41,032 bases of DNA from Bacillota bacterium (GTDB lineage Bacteria; Bacillota; Clostridia; Peptostreptococcales; Anaerovoracaceae): NCBI GenBank assembly GCA_022790955.1, contig JAAVYD010000100.1, forward strand, positions 1 through 41,032, written 5' to 3'. Shown here in pieces: positions 26,157 to 35,111 of this stretch. Position 1 is the stretch's first letter. Each line of letters starts with the position of its first letter. Under the pieces are notes generated by a model. That model was not told where the DNA came from and searched no databases. It saw only the letters and a program-made list of their open reading frames with translations. The translations under genes and the position numbers were made by a program.

Positions 26157-27425
26157 TTATTCTTTTAGTTTTTCTGAGATATCCGGAAATATCTCTATGC
26201 TGCGTTCCAGAATGCCCTGCATAAAAGCTATGGCTATGCCGTAGTTTGTAATAGGTACGTTTTGATCTTCTGCGCATTTTTGTCTGTATTTCATTTCCCG
26301 TTCGTTCAGCATGCAGCCTCCGCAGTGGATGATCAGGCTGTACGGCGATAAGTCTTCCGGAAACTCAATGCCGGAGGAAAGGTCTATGTTGATATCTGCT
26401 CCTGTATATTTTTTCAGCCAGGCAGGAATCTTTACCGAACCTATGTCATCACATTGGCGGTGATGGGTGCAGCCTTCCGAAATCAGCACTAGATCGCCGT
26501 CTTTGAGCTTTTTTATCGCGGAAGCGCCTTTAACGGCGGGAGCGAGGTTTCCTTTGTATCTGGCAAATAGTATTGAAAAAGAGGTTAGTGAGATATCCAG
26601 CGGGGTATCCTTGCTGACGCTTTCAAAAACCTGGCTGTCGGTTATTACTAACTTTGGCTTTTTGCCGAGATTTGCAAGGGTGTTTTTCAGTTTGTTTTCC
26701 TTTATTACTATTGCAGTTGCGTCTGATTCCAGAATATCCCGGATAGTCTGCTGCTGAGGCAGGATAAGCCTGCCTTTAGGCGCAGCTGAATCTATAGGAA
26801 CGACAAGTACCACAAAATCCGAAGGATTAATCAGATCGCCTGCTATTCTTAAATCAGGCTTGTTTGTTACTGAAATTTGCGATATCTTTTCTTTCAGTTC
26901 GTGTATTCCTGAGCCTGTGACAGCGCTGACATACATAATTTGTTCAGCTTTTATATTTTCAGTTTCGATGTCCTGAGCTGAGTTTTTCAGATTTTTGGCA
27001 TCGTTCTCATTAACGCCTGCGTTTGTTTCTATGAGATCAGTTTTATTCATCGCCACTATATACGGAATATTTTTGTTTTTAAAAATGCTTATAAGCTCGT
27101 AATCTGCAGGCACCAGCCCTGCCGTTGCATCCGCTACGAGTATGGCAATGTCGGTTTTATTTAATATCTGTTTTGTTTTTTTTACACGAAGTTCTCCAAG
27201 AGAGCCTTCATCGTCTATGCCCGGAGTGTCGATGATCTGTACCGGTCCCATGGGCAGGAGTTCCATAGCTTTTGAAACGGGATCGGTAGTAGTGCCTTTA
27301 ACGTCGGAAACGACGGACAGCTCCTGTCCTGTAACTCTGTTTACTACACTGGATTTTCCTGCGTTTCTTTTGCCGAAGAAACCTATATGGATCCGCTCCG
27401 AGGATGGCGTGTTGTTTAAACTCAT
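26157..27425 (-). CDS. hydF: [FeFe]-hydrogenase H-cluster maturation GTPase
   Basis: This 422-residue protein is HydF, the scaffold GTPase on which the [2Fe] part of the H-cluster is built before transfer to the hydrogenase. The P-loop GKRNAGKS is at residues 18-25, DTPGIDD at 66-72, and NKTD (about 127-130) gives guanine specificity. The C-terminal cluster-binding block has CTHHRQCDD near 323 and HCGGC about 50 residues later, the CxHx(n)HCxxC motif. The start is ATG at 27425, overlapping the stop of a 12-residue leader ORF as ATGA. hydG is upstream on the same strand. Confidence 0.96.
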   Translation of the reverse strand: MSLNNTPSSERIHIGFFGKRNAGKSSVVNRVTGQELSVVSDVKGTTTDPVSKAMELLPMGPVQIIDTPGIDDEGSLGELRVKKTKQILNKTDIAILVADATAGLVPADYELISIFKNKNIPYIVAMNKTDLIETNAGVNENDAKNLKNSAQDIETENIKAEQIMYVSAVTGSGIHELKEKISQISVTNKPDLRIAGDLINPSDFVVLVVPIDSAAPKGRLILPQQQTIRDILESDATAIVIKENKLKNTLANLGKKPKLVITDSQVFESVSKDTPLDISLTSFSILFARYKGNLAPAVKGASAIKKLKDGDLVLISEGCTHHRQCDDIGSVKIPAWLKKYTGADINIDLSSGIEFPEDLSPYSLIIHCGGCMLNEREMKYRQKCAEDQNVPITNYGIAIAFMQGILERSIEIFPDISEKLKE

Positions 27426-27460
27426 AAGTTCCTTATATGATAGAATAAACTATCTATCAT
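27422..27460 (-). CDS. Leader ORF (12 residues) overlapping hydF start
   Basis: ATG at 27460 follows a strong AAAGGAG site and encodes MIDSLFYHIRNL. Its TGA overlaps the hydF ATG by four bases as ATGA. An 8-base inverted repeat (ATGATAGA 27437-27444 with TCTATCAT 27453-27460) lies within it and could sequester its start codon. This arrangement is typical of translational coupling or attenuation; whether the peptide is made is not known. Confidence 0.5.
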   Translation of the reverse strand: MIDSLFYHIRNL

Positions 27461-27725
27461 ACTCTCCTTTCCAAATTAGTGGTATAGTAAAAATAGGTGC
27501 TGTGAATTTTGATAAAGTTTTGCAAGCTCGACTGTTTAAAGGAGTGTAAAGCCATAGTTTTACTTACAATGTTTATAGCTGGATAAGTCAAAGAACTTTA
27601 ATTTCACACAGGCCTGCGGGAATAAAACTAAGCGGCATAAAATATGTTATTAATTGATTACTGCAAAGGGAATTTATGATACAGCCGTTAATTCAAAAGA
27701 TATTCAGTGATTAATATTAATATAA
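27461..27725. other. Gap hydF/hydG
   Basis: About 265 AT-rich bases between hydG and the hydF leader ORF. Apart from the ribosome site of the leader at its left edge I see no gene, RNA or strong terminator. Confidence 0.4.
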
Positions 27726-29141
27726 TCAGAATCTGAAATCCCTTTCGCCTGATTCTATCTTTTCGAGATACTCGGTTGCGATTTTGCGAACCTTATCGTT
27801 AGGTACGGTTTTCATTTCTTCTTCTATAAGTTTTAAGCCGATGGCTTTTGTATCCGGGGAAGCGTAATCTTCGAGGTATTCTTTAAGCGTCATCAGTGCG
27901 TTTGGCTGACAGCAGTTTGATATCTGTCCCGATTTGCACAGGCTCATAAACCTGTCGCCCGTTCTGCCTTCGCGGTAGCACGCCGTGCAGAAGCTCGGTA
28001 TATATCCCATTTCCATAAGCCATTTTACGACTTCATCTAATGAACGCAGGTCGGAAACGTCGAACTGAACAGTGTCTTCCGGACGGATCTCCTCGGTGTA
28101 GCCGCCTACGCTGGTGCGGGAACCGCCGGAGATCTGAGAGATGCCGAGATGGAGCACGCGCTCTCTCGTTTTCTGGCTCTCTCTCGTTGAAACTATCATG
28201 CCTGTGTAAGGTACTGCGACTCTGATACAGGCAACTATTTTAGCAAAAGTATCGTCGTCTATTGCGTTTGCAAATTCGCCGGGATCTATATCGTCTGCAG
28301 GGCAGATGCGGGGAACGCTTATAGTGTGAGGACCTACGCCGAAAACGGCTTCGAGGTGTTCCGCGTGCATAAGAAGCCCTGCAAATTCGTAACGGTATTT
28401 ATCAAGACCGAAAAGCACTCCGAAGCCCACGTCGTCTATACCGCCCTGCATAGCTCTGTCCATAGCTTCCGTGTGATAATTGTAATCGTGCTTCGGACCG
28501 GTCGGGTGAAGCTGATGATAGCTTTCTTTGTGGTAAGTTTCCTGGAAAAGGATGTATGTGCCGATTCCGGCGTCCCTGAGCTTTTTATAGTTTTCAACGG
28601 TAGTAGCGGCAATATTAACGTTTACGCGGCGTATAGCGCCGTTTTTGTGTTTTATAGAGTAGATAGTATCTATACATTCGAGTATGTATTCTATCGGATT
28701 GTTTACAGGGTCTTCGCCCGCTTCTATGGCAAGGCGCTTGTGTCCCATATCCTGGAGGGCTATAACTTCCTGTCTGATTTCCTCCTGGGTGAGTTTTTTT
28801 CTCGGAATGGATTTATTAACTGCGTGATAAGGGCAGTATGTGCAGCCGTTTACGCAGTAATTTGAAAGATACAGCGGAGCGAACATTACTATTCTGTTGC
28901 CGTAGAAATCCTTTTTTATCTGTTCGGCGAGAGAATAAACTTCCTGCATTTTGTCCTCAAGGGTACAGGCTAAGAGCACGGAAGCGTCGCGGTGGGAAAG
29001 CCCTTTTCTCTGCTTCGCTTTTTCTATGATAGCGTCTATCACGTCTGCATTATCTTTATTTGCATCCGCGTAAGCGAGGGTTTCTAAGATTTCGTTGTGG
29101 TCGATAAAGTCGTCTGCGCACATGGATTTTGGATCATACAT
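27726..29141 (-). CDS. hydG: [FeFe]-hydrogenase H-cluster radical SAM maturase
   Basis: This 471-residue radical SAM enzyme splits tyrosine to make the CO and CN ligands of the H-cluster. The cluster motif CVNGCTYC (C96, C100, C103; CxxxCxxC) is clear. The C-terminal HydG-specific motif CTACYREGRTGDRFMSLCKS, near residue 396, binds the auxiliary cluster. ThiH-like blocks EAGEDP and LFQETYHKESYHQLHPTGPK are present. The start has an AGGAGG site. TM1266-family and hydF genes flank it. hydE is not in the window. Confidence 0.96.
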   Translation of the reverse strand: MYDPKSMCADDFIDHNEILETLAYADANKDNADVIDAIIEKAKQRKGLSHRDASVLLACTLEDKMQEVYSLAEQIKKDFYGNRIVMFAPLYLSNYCVNGCTYCPYHAVNKSIPRKKLTQEEIRQEVIALQDMGHKRLAIEAGEDPVNNPIEYILECIDTIYSIKHKNGAIRRVNVNIAATTVENYKKLRDAGIGTYILFQETYHKESYHQLHPTGPKHDYNYHTEAMDRAMQGGIDDVGFGVLFGLDKYRYEFAGLLMHAEHLEAVFGVGPHTISVPRICPADDIDPGEFANAIDDDTFAKIVACIRVAVPYTGMIVSTRESQKTRERVLHLGISQISGGSRTSVGGYTEEIRPEDTVQFDVSDLRSLDEVVKWLMEMGYIPSFCTACYREGRTGDRFMSLCKSGQISNCCQPNALMTLKEYLEDYASPDTKAIGLKLIEEEMKTVPNDKVRKIATEYLEKIESGERDFRF

Positions 29142-29459
29142 ATAAGGTTCCTCCTGTTGTGAATAAAATATATTTTAAACTAAGCTGCTTTATAGTCACC
29201 GTACTCAAAAATCGGTAAAGTTCAGCGGTTAAATTGTGTGTCGTCCTTGACGGGCAGTCAGTCCGCCTGCGTCCTGCGCGCCCATTTTGTTAAAACGCAG
29301 TAAAACGAATAATACAAACTGTGTTTTTAGTATATAAAAAAGTAAACGTACAAAATGGGACAGCGCAGCAGAGCAGTATATGAATCAAAAGCCCTGCGAA
29401 GGAGACGGTAAGTTTGATAAGGACGTATTTGTTACACTGCATTTTCCCGCGCTTCCTTT
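29142..29459. other. Gap hydG/TM1266 with inverted repeat and possible small ORF
   Basis: A perfect 10-base inverted repeat CCCATTTTGT (29281-29290) and ACAAAATGGG (29350-29359) lies in this gap. On the minus strand 29290-29442 is open for 50 codons (MQCNKYVLIKLTVSFAGLLI...), with a hydrophobic middle and cysteine pairs, but the AAGGA site is rather far from the ATG. The ORF is cysteine-rich and could be chance. The region is richer in G and C than its neighbours. Confidence 0.35.
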
Positions 29460-29738
29460 TTAACGATTCTCAGGTGAAGCGACTGTATTTGCTGAGATTT
29501 TGGAATAAACGGTTTTTGCCGTGATGCCCGGAAGCATACCTATCTTGCCCGACAGAGCGCTTATTATGCTGTCCGGCGCGTCAAGTACGACGCTTATTAT
29601 AGAGATTTCCCGCTCACGGTAGGGAAGTCCCATTCTCCCGATTATATAACTGCTGAATTCCGAGAGTAATTCATTCATTTTATTGACCGAGCCGGGGTCT
29701 TCAACGACTATGCCTATGAGCGCTACGCGAGTATTCAT
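29460..29738 (-). CDS. TM1266-family iron-only hydrogenase system regulator
   Basis: This 92-residue protein is an ACT-like TM1266-family putative regulator, found beside [FeFe]-hydrogenase maturation genes. RVALIGIVVEDPGSVNKMNELLSE opens the fold, GRMGLPYREREISIISVVLD is the second strand region (about residues 34-53), and GKIGMLPGITAKTVYSK the third. It would bind a small ligand and regulate, though the mechanism is unproven. The start has a perfect AGGAGG site. hydG follows after 318 bases. Confidence 0.9.
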   Translation of the reverse strand: MNTRVALIGIVVEDPGSVNKMNELLSEFSSYIIGRMGLPYREREISIISVVLDAPDSIISALSGKIGMLPGITAKTVYSKISANTVASPENR

Positions 29739-29867
29739 ATTGCCTCCTGTTGAAATAATAAATTTACGACGTTGGTGGGAAGTATTTTAACGTCAGTTGG
29801 GAAATATAATAATAAGGACTGACCGAGCGGTTTTTGGCGATATCGCGGCGATTATTTCGGTATAATC

Positions 29868-29893
29868 AAAAAACCCGCACACAAAGGCGCGGG
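29868..29893 (-). terminator. Minus-strand terminator upstream of TM1266 gene
   Basis: CCCGC (29874-29878) pairs with GCGGG (29889-29893) with a ten-base loop, and the minus-strand stem is followed by six Ts (As at 29868-29873). It stands about 130 bases before the TM1266 start, with no minus-strand gene feeding it, so it may be an attenuator or end a small RNA. Confidence 0.6.
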
Positions 29894-30086
29894 TGATAAG
29901 CAGCGATATATTTATGCAGGCGGTATGATACGTTAAAAATCATAAAACCAGATTATTATGAAAAACGGATGTGAAATATTAATAGCGATTGTAATGATAA
30001 ATTACAAAATCTCTGTTTAAATTAAAAAATTATAATATTGAGTATTTTTATGGTACTGTTCATTCGTATTTCATAATAAATAAATC

Positions 30087-30100
30087 ATATTCGCGAATAT
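30087..30100. promoter_or_regulatory. 14-bp perfect palindrome, candidate operator
   Basis: ATATTCGCGAATAT at 30087-30100 is a perfect palindrome in the 890-base gap upstream of the TM1266-hydG genes and the M18 peptidase. A related GCGAATAT core is in the mod promoter spacer. It suits a dimeric repressor, but none is identified. Confidence 0.35.
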
Positions 30101-30185
30101 AACGTGAATATATTATAAATAATAAATATGTTTAGCTTTCCCGGCCTTTCATTTCAGGCGAACCTTTAATGTCAGCGCACTTAAA

Positions 30186-30357
30186 ATTTAAATCGGAGTA
30201 AAGCATGATAAACTTGCTTAATCATACCTGCGGCGATTGTAACCGTCGCAGAGGGCTTTGCTCCTTTGAGTTTCAGTGGTAGATTATAATTTAACACTGA
30301 AAGTCAAATATGAAACCCGCCGCCTAAGAGACGGGGACATCTGCAATAAGATTATAT
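30186..30357 (+). repeat. Structured repeat element, copy B (direct repeat of 22183-22347)
   Basis: This 172-base copy matches the element at 22183-22347. Stems here are GGAGTAAAGC/GCTTTGCTCC (30195-30204 with 30255-30264, one G-T pair), CTGCGGCG/CGTCGCAG (30228-30235 with 30244-30251, G-T instead of A-T) and the perfect TTTCAGTG/CACTGAAA (30271-30278 with 30295-30302). These substitutions keep the stems, and the loop sequences diverge. The remainder of the gap 29739-30631 holds the minus-strand terminator, a palindrome and a candidate promoter, and no gene. Confidence 0.75.
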
Positions 30358-30558
30358 TTATTTGTGATTGGTCGCAGATCGTTTATAAAGACAAAATCTT
30401 TGATTTCATCAATTAAATATTATCACCGAGCTGTGCGAAAGTAAACCATAATTTAAAAAGTAACGATGTTTTTCTGTGGATTGCAAAGATCCGCGATGGG
30501 CAAATATTAAAAAAATACTGAAATCCGCCAAAAAAGCGCATAACTTGAAATATGCGGA

Positions 30559-30587
30559 TTGACATTTGCTCTGAAAAATTAGAAAAT
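30559..30587 (+). promoter_or_regulatory. Candidate promoter of the M18 aminopeptidase
   Basis: A consensus TTGACA (30559-30564) is followed after 17 bases by GAAAAT (30582-30587), a 4/6 match to TATAAT. It is 45 bases before the aminopeptidase start. Confidence 0.4.
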
Positions 30588-30631
30588 TATTTCACGAAAG
30601 AAAACGGAGAAAATCAAAAAAGGAGAAGCGT

Positions 30632-32080
30632 ATGTTAGAAAATATGAGAAATACTTTTGAAGATAATCAGGAATCTGCTGCGGAAGAAAAGAATGGAGAA
30701 AAAAACGAAAAGAAAAAGAGCGAATATTGGAGCGGCATAACGGATGGATTAAAAAAAGATATTATGGATTTTGCGGCGGGTTATATGAAATTTTTAGATA
30801 AATCAAAGACCGAGCGAGAGGCTGTAAAGACGGTATCGGCTATGGCGGCGCAGAATTCATTCATTAATATAGCGGAAGCGGAAAGTCTTAAACCTGGTGA
30901 CAGGGTGTACGGCATTAATAAAAATAAATCTATATATATGGCGGTGATAGGCGAGAAGCCGCTTACGGAAGGCTTTAATGCCGTGGGAGCTCATATAGAC
31001 GCTCCGAGGCTGGATCTCAAGCAGAATCCTCTTTATGAGGACAGCGGCATAGCTCTGTTTAAAACCCATTACTACGGAGGCATAAAGAAATATCAGTGGA
31101 CTACCGTGCCGCTTGCGCTTCACGGCGTGATCGCGCTTACCGACGGCAGAGTTGCAGACGTTAATATAGGTGAAAATTCCGAAGATCCTGTTTTTCTCGT
31201 TACGGATCTGCTGCCTCACCTTGCGGCAAAGCAGAACGCTAAAAAGCTGGCTGAGGGAGTGCCGGCTGAAAATCTTAATATAGTCGCAGGTTCAATACCT
31301 TCAGAAGAGGCCGACAGCGATTATGTGAAAAATACGGTTCTCGGTATGTTAAAAGAAAAGTATGGTATGGATGAAAAGGATTTCAGGAGCGCTGAGATAG
31401 AAGCGGTTCCTGCCGCGAAAGCTCGTTCTCTCGGCATAGATTCAGGTATGGTGGCGGCTTACGGTCAGGACGACAGAGTATGCGCTTATCCTGGGGTTAT
31501 GGCTATGCTAAGTATTCAGGGAGTGCCTGAGAGAACGGCGATATGCATTCTCGCGGATAAAGAGGAAATAGGAAGCGTCGGAAACACGGGTATGGAATCT
31601 CATAATTTCGAGTTGTTTATCATGGATATTTTAGAAAAAACAGGTATAGTAAATCCTTATGCGCTTCAGCGCGCTTTCTCAGCTTCGAGAGCGCTTTCGG
31701 CAGACGTTACCGCGGCTTTAGATCCTACGTATCCGGAGGTTATGGAAAGAAACAACGCTGCTTATATGGGCAAGGGTATAAGTATTAAAAAATATACGGG
31801 CGCAAGGGGGAAATCCGGAGCGTCGGACGCTAACGCTGAGTTCGTTGGCTTTGTGAGAGGTGTGTTTGAGAAGGCGGGCGTTACGTATCAGTCCTCAGAG
31901 ATGGGTAAGGTGGATGAAGGCGGCGGCGGAACCATCGCTTATATACTTGCTAACAGAGGCATGGAAGTCTTAGACTGCGGAGTGCCGGTTCATTCTATGC
32001 ATTCGCCTTACGAGTCTGCGAGTAAGTACGATATTTACATGGCATACAAAGGATATAAGGCATTTTTGGAAAGCTGCTGA
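30632..32080 (+). CDS. M18 family aminopeptidase
   Basis: This 482-residue protein is an M18 (aspartyl aminopeptidase-like) metallopeptidase of the clostridial type, which trims acidic or other N-terminal residues with two zinc ions in a large homo-oligomer. AVGAHIDAPRLDL (about residues 116-128) carries a metal-ligand His-x-Asp, LADKEEIGSVGNTGMES (about 309-325) the catalytic Glu pair, and GVPVHSMHSPYESASKYD (about 452-469) a metal-ligand His. The first 30 residues are an acidic and lysine-rich extension. The start follows AAAAAGGAG. Confidence 0.9.
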   Translation: MLENMRNTFEDNQESAAEEKNGEKNEKKKSEYWSGITDGLKKDIMDFAAGYMKFLDKSKTEREAVKTVSAMAAQNSFINIAEAESLKPGDRVYGINKNKSIYMAVIGEKPLTEGFNAVGAHIDAPRLDLKQNPLYEDSGIALFKTHYYGGIKKYQWTTVPLALHGVIALTDGRVADVNIGENSEDPVFLVTDLLPHLAAKQNAKKLAEGVPAENLNIVAGSIPSEEADSDYVKNTVLGMLKEKYGMDEKDFRSAEIEAVPAAKARSLGIDSGMVAAYGQDDRVCAYPGVMAMLSIQGVPERTAICILADKEEIGSVGNTGMESHNFELFIMDILEKTGIVNPYALQRAFSASRALSADVTAALDPTYPEVMERNNAAYMGKGISIKKYTGARGKSGASDANAEFVGFVRGVFEKAGVTYQSSEMGKVDEGGGGTIAYILANRGMEVLDCGVPVHSMHSPYESASKYDIYMAYKGYKAFLESC

Positions 32081-32505
32081 AGTTAATGCATAAAGCGGCA
32101 GTTATTATAATATCCGGTTTCGCGATAAAGCGTTAGGATTTTTGCGTCTGCATCGCGTTTTGTCGATTGAGATCTTAAATTATGAGTTCAGAGAAATATT
32201 TAAAGTTCAGAAATTATAATAAAGAGCGTATAATTTACTATATCTGAGAATTTAACTGTCGCTTGTATCGCTTGAATGATTTATAATATATAGTGATCGG
32301 AAATAACAGGCAATAAAATACTGTTGACAGAATTTTAACGGATATATTTTTGCCGTTTAAAAACAGGCAATCGGTGATCGAATAACCGCGATGAGAAATC
32401 ATTGCGCGGGCACGATTTTCGGATATGCTTTTAGAAGCCGCGGCCTTTTTATTATAATAATCGGCGGCTGCAAAATAATCAGCTATATAATCAAAGGAGT
32501 TAGTT
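32081..32505. other. Intergenic gap, M18 peptidase/MBL
   Basis: This 425-base AT-rich region has no terminator I trust. A minus-strand frame at 32238-32525 is open (95 codons, hydrophobic near its end) but its start lies inside the MBL gene and has no ribosome site, so I do not call it. An AAAGGAG site precedes the MBL start at 32506. Confidence 0.4.
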
Positions 32506-33141
32506 ATGGATAAAGTAAAGCTCACATGGCTTGGGCATTCCTGTTTTAAAATCGAATTCGGCGGACATTCTGCGGTTATAGATCCGTATAAAGAAGTGCC
32601 GGGTTATCCTCATCTTTCATGCAGCGCGGGAGCGGTATATACAAGTCATGATCATGACGATCACGGCTATACACAGGCGGTAACATTAATAAAAGAAGAA
32701 GGCGAAAGTCCGTTTAAGATCACAACTGTGAATTGCTTTCATGATGGCGAGCAGGGCGCGCTTCGCGGCAAAAATATGATAACAATATTTGAGGCAGGCG
32801 GTATAAAGGCAGCTCATTTCGGGGATATCGGACATCTTTTGTCTGATGATAAGATAGAAAAGCTGAAAGGTCTTAACGCTGCCATGATTCCTGTGGGCGG
32901 ATATTATACGATAGACGGAGCGCAGGCTCATGACCTTATGAAGGCGATAGACCCTGAAGTAACGATTCCAATGCATTACAGAATGGGGAAATATGGTTTT
33001 GATGTTATTTCGGGACCAGAAGAGTTTCTCGATCTTATGTCGGACAGAAAGATAGTGAAAAGCGAATCAGATCATATAGAAATAGGCACTTCAGAAGAAA
33101 AGCGGGCAGTTCTTCTGACGTTTAAAGGCGCCGGAAAATGA
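32506..33141 (+). CDS. MBL-fold metal-dependent hydrolase (UlaG/UPF0173-like)
   Basis: This 211-residue hydrolase starts KVKLTWLGHSCFKIEFGG, the hallmark of the UlaG-like branch of the metallo-beta-lactamase fold. The first metal motif is SHDHDDHGY (about residues 46-54), HFGDIGH (about 104-110) the second, and IPMHYRMGKYG near 154 the third. The true substrate is unknown. The start has an AAAGGAG site. The stop overlaps the following flippase gene by four bases (ATGA), showing coupled translation. Confidence 0.9.
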   Translation: MDKVKLTWLGHSCFKIEFGGHSAVIDPYKEVPGYPHLSCSAGAVYTSHDHDDHGYTQAVTLIKEEGESPFKITTVNCFHDGEQGALRGKNMITIFEAGGIKAAHFGDIGHLLSDDKIEKLKGLNAAMIPVGGYYTIDGAQAHDLMKAIDPEVTIPMHYRMGKYGFDVISGPEEFLDLMSDRKIVKSESDHIEIGTSEEKRAVLLTFKGAGK

Positions 33142-34757
33142 GTAAAAAAGAGGTAAGAAATACTCTTTTTGTGCAGGGAACGATTCTTGCGGCAGCGGGA
33201 ATAATAACAAAGATAATCGGTTTTGTGTATCGTATTCCCATGGCGAATATTCTCGGCAATCAGGGAAACGGGATATATTCAGTATCGTTCGGTATATACA
33301 ACATTGCGCTGACATTATCATCGTACAGTTTGCCGCTCGCCGTATCCAAACTGGTTTCTGCCAGGCTTGCAAGAAGAGAATACAGAAATTCTTACAGAAT
33401 AATGACCAGAGCGCTTATATTTGCGCTTATAGTAGGAAGCGTCGCATGCGCCGCAATTTATTTTGGAGCCGATACATTAGAAGAATTATACAACAGGCAG
33501 GGGCTTGCAAAGCCGCTGCGTATCCTTGCGCCCACTACTTTGGTGGTGGCAATACTCGGCGTTTTTCGCGGTTTTTTCCAGGGAAATGGGAATATGATCC
33601 CTACGGCTATTTCCCAGATAATAGAACAGATAATAAACGCAGTGGTGAGTATAATTGCTGCATGGCAATTTACGCGGGTATATGTTGATTCCGAGTTGGT
33701 TCACGCTTACGGAGCAGCTGGAGGAACCCTTGGAACTCTTACGGGAGCCGCGGCGGCGCTGTTGTTTTTCCTGTTCGTACTTGCGGTAAATATGCCTGTG
33801 CTTAAAAAGAAAAACAGAGTAGACAGACACAATGTTCAGCCGGATGCGTTAATATACAGAGCAATCATACTTACGGTGATACCGGTAATTCTAAGCCAGA
33901 CTATTTATCAGATAGGTTATACGATAGATGATTTTCTGTTCGGAAATATTATGGCAGACAAGGGAGTGAGCGATCAGGTGGTAAGTTCGATTCAGGGCGT
34001 GTTCAACACTCAATACAACCAGCTCATAAATCTGCCTGTGGCGGTGGCGACGTCTATGGCGGCATCCACGATTCCGAGCATAGTTCAGTCCCATATAGTG
34101 GGAAATGCATCTGAAGTAAATTATAAAACTGATATAATAGTAAAATTCAATATGGCGATAGCTGTGCCTTCGGCGGTGGGGCTTGCCGTTTTGGGAAGAC
34201 CTATAATCGAGCTGCTGTTTCCGCGTTTGTCGGAGTATCACGAATTGGCTTCAAGTTTGCTTCTGGCTGGTTCGTCCGCGGTAGTTTTTTATGCATTGTC
34301 TACTATAACCACGGCTATTCTCCAAGGAAGCAGTATGATGAGGATACCGGTTATTCATTCGGCGGTATCCCTCGTAATTCATGTTATATTAGTATATATT
34401 CTGTTGAAATATACAGATCTCGGAGTGTACGGACTTTTAATAGGAAACGTAACGTTCCCGATAATCGTAAGCCTGCTTAACTGTCGTTCAATATCAAAAA
34501 TTATGAGATACAGATGGAAGTTGAGAAAGACATTTTTTCTGCCGGTTTTTGCGTCTGTTATAATGGGAGCGGCTTCGGTGCTTTGTTATAATCTGCTGTA
34601 TTTTTTAATACATATAAACGCGTTGTCGCTTATTGCAAGCATAGCTGTTGCGGTAATAGTTTACGGCATGGTGCTTTTGAGGTCGGGTTGTTTTACTAAA
34701 GACGAGCTGCTGGATCTGCCGATGGGCGGCAGGATCGCGAGATTTGCAAAGCTGTAA
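33138..34757 (+). CDS. Polysaccharide/lipid II flippase-like protein (MurJ/SpoVB type)
   Basis: This 539-residue membrane protein has about fourteen helices and belongs to the MVF/oligosaccharidyl-lipid flippase superfamily, with SpoVB/MurJ-like pattern. It begins FVQGTILAAAGIITKIIGFVYRIPMANILG (FVQGT..ITKIIGF), with the GNQGNGIYSVSFGIYNI block at about residues 34-50. SpoVB and MurJ relatives flip lipid-linked wall precursors or polysaccharide units. The first half includes a loop with a dinucleotide-like AYGAAGGTLGTLTGAAAALL helix. Translation is coupled to the MBL gene by a four-base overlap. Which of the paralogues this is cannot be told. Confidence 0.88.
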   Translation: MSKKEVRNTLFVQGTILAAAGIITKIIGFVYRIPMANILGNQGNGIYSVSFGIYNIALTLSSYSLPLAVSKLVSARLARREYRNSYRIMTRALIFALIVGSVACAAIYFGADTLEELYNRQGLAKPLRILAPTTLVVAILGVFRGFFQGNGNMIPTAISQIIEQIINAVVSIIAAWQFTRVYVDSELVHAYGAAGGTLGTLTGAAAALLFFLFVLAVNMPVLKKKNRVDRHNVQPDALIYRAIILTVIPVILSQTIYQIGYTIDDFLFGNIMADKGVSDQVVSSIQGVFNTQYNQLINLPVAVATSMAASTIPSIVQSHIVGNASEVNYKTDIIVKFNMAIAVPSAVGLAVLGRPIIELLFPRLSEYHELASSLLLAGSSAVVFYALSTITTAILQGSSMMRIPVIHSAVSLVIHVILVYILLKYTDLGVYGLLIGNVTFPIIVSLLNCRSISKIMRYRWKLRKTFFLPVFASVIMGAASVLCYNLLYFLIHINALSLIASIAVAVIVYGMVLLRSGCFTKDELLDLPMGGRIARFAKL

Positions 34758-35111
34758 TGCAGGCGTTTTTATATGAAAAGCATAACTTACAGGCGGATAC
34801 CGGAAAGAAGCATGTTTTTATATAAATTTATTAATATAACACGTTGTCCTAATAAAAATTAGATATTCAATATCAATATATTGTACTATCAACAGAAATC
34901 AATACAATATACAGAGTTAATTTACAATAGTATGATTATCTAATGAGTCATTTTGCAATTTTACTATAAATCAATTTTATTGTTTAGAAGTATATTGCGT
35001 TATTGATAACATTAAATACTATTTATTGATTATAATACTGCTAAAACAAGTAAGTCAATTTTAATAGCACACGGGTTAATATATGTCGTGCTGATATGTA
35101 AAGGGATTAAT
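34758..35111. other. AT-rich intergenic gap
   Basis: This 354-base gap is very AT-rich. An 8-base inverted repeat ATATTGTA (34878-34885) with TACAATAT (34903-34910) may be an operator. A TATAAT at 35031-35036 has TTGATA 22 bases upstream, which is too far for a good promoter. No gene or RNA is visible. Confidence 0.4.

Noticed and set aside
30186..30357. Known riboswitch such as cobalamin, T-box, SAM, TPP, c-di-GMP or ZTP
   Set aside because: None of their conserved core sequences is present in either repeat copy.
32238..32525. Minus-strand 95-codon frame overlapping the start of the MBL gene
   Set aside because: No ribosome site, start codon inside the MBL gene, and no recognisable family; the overlap argues for a chance frame.
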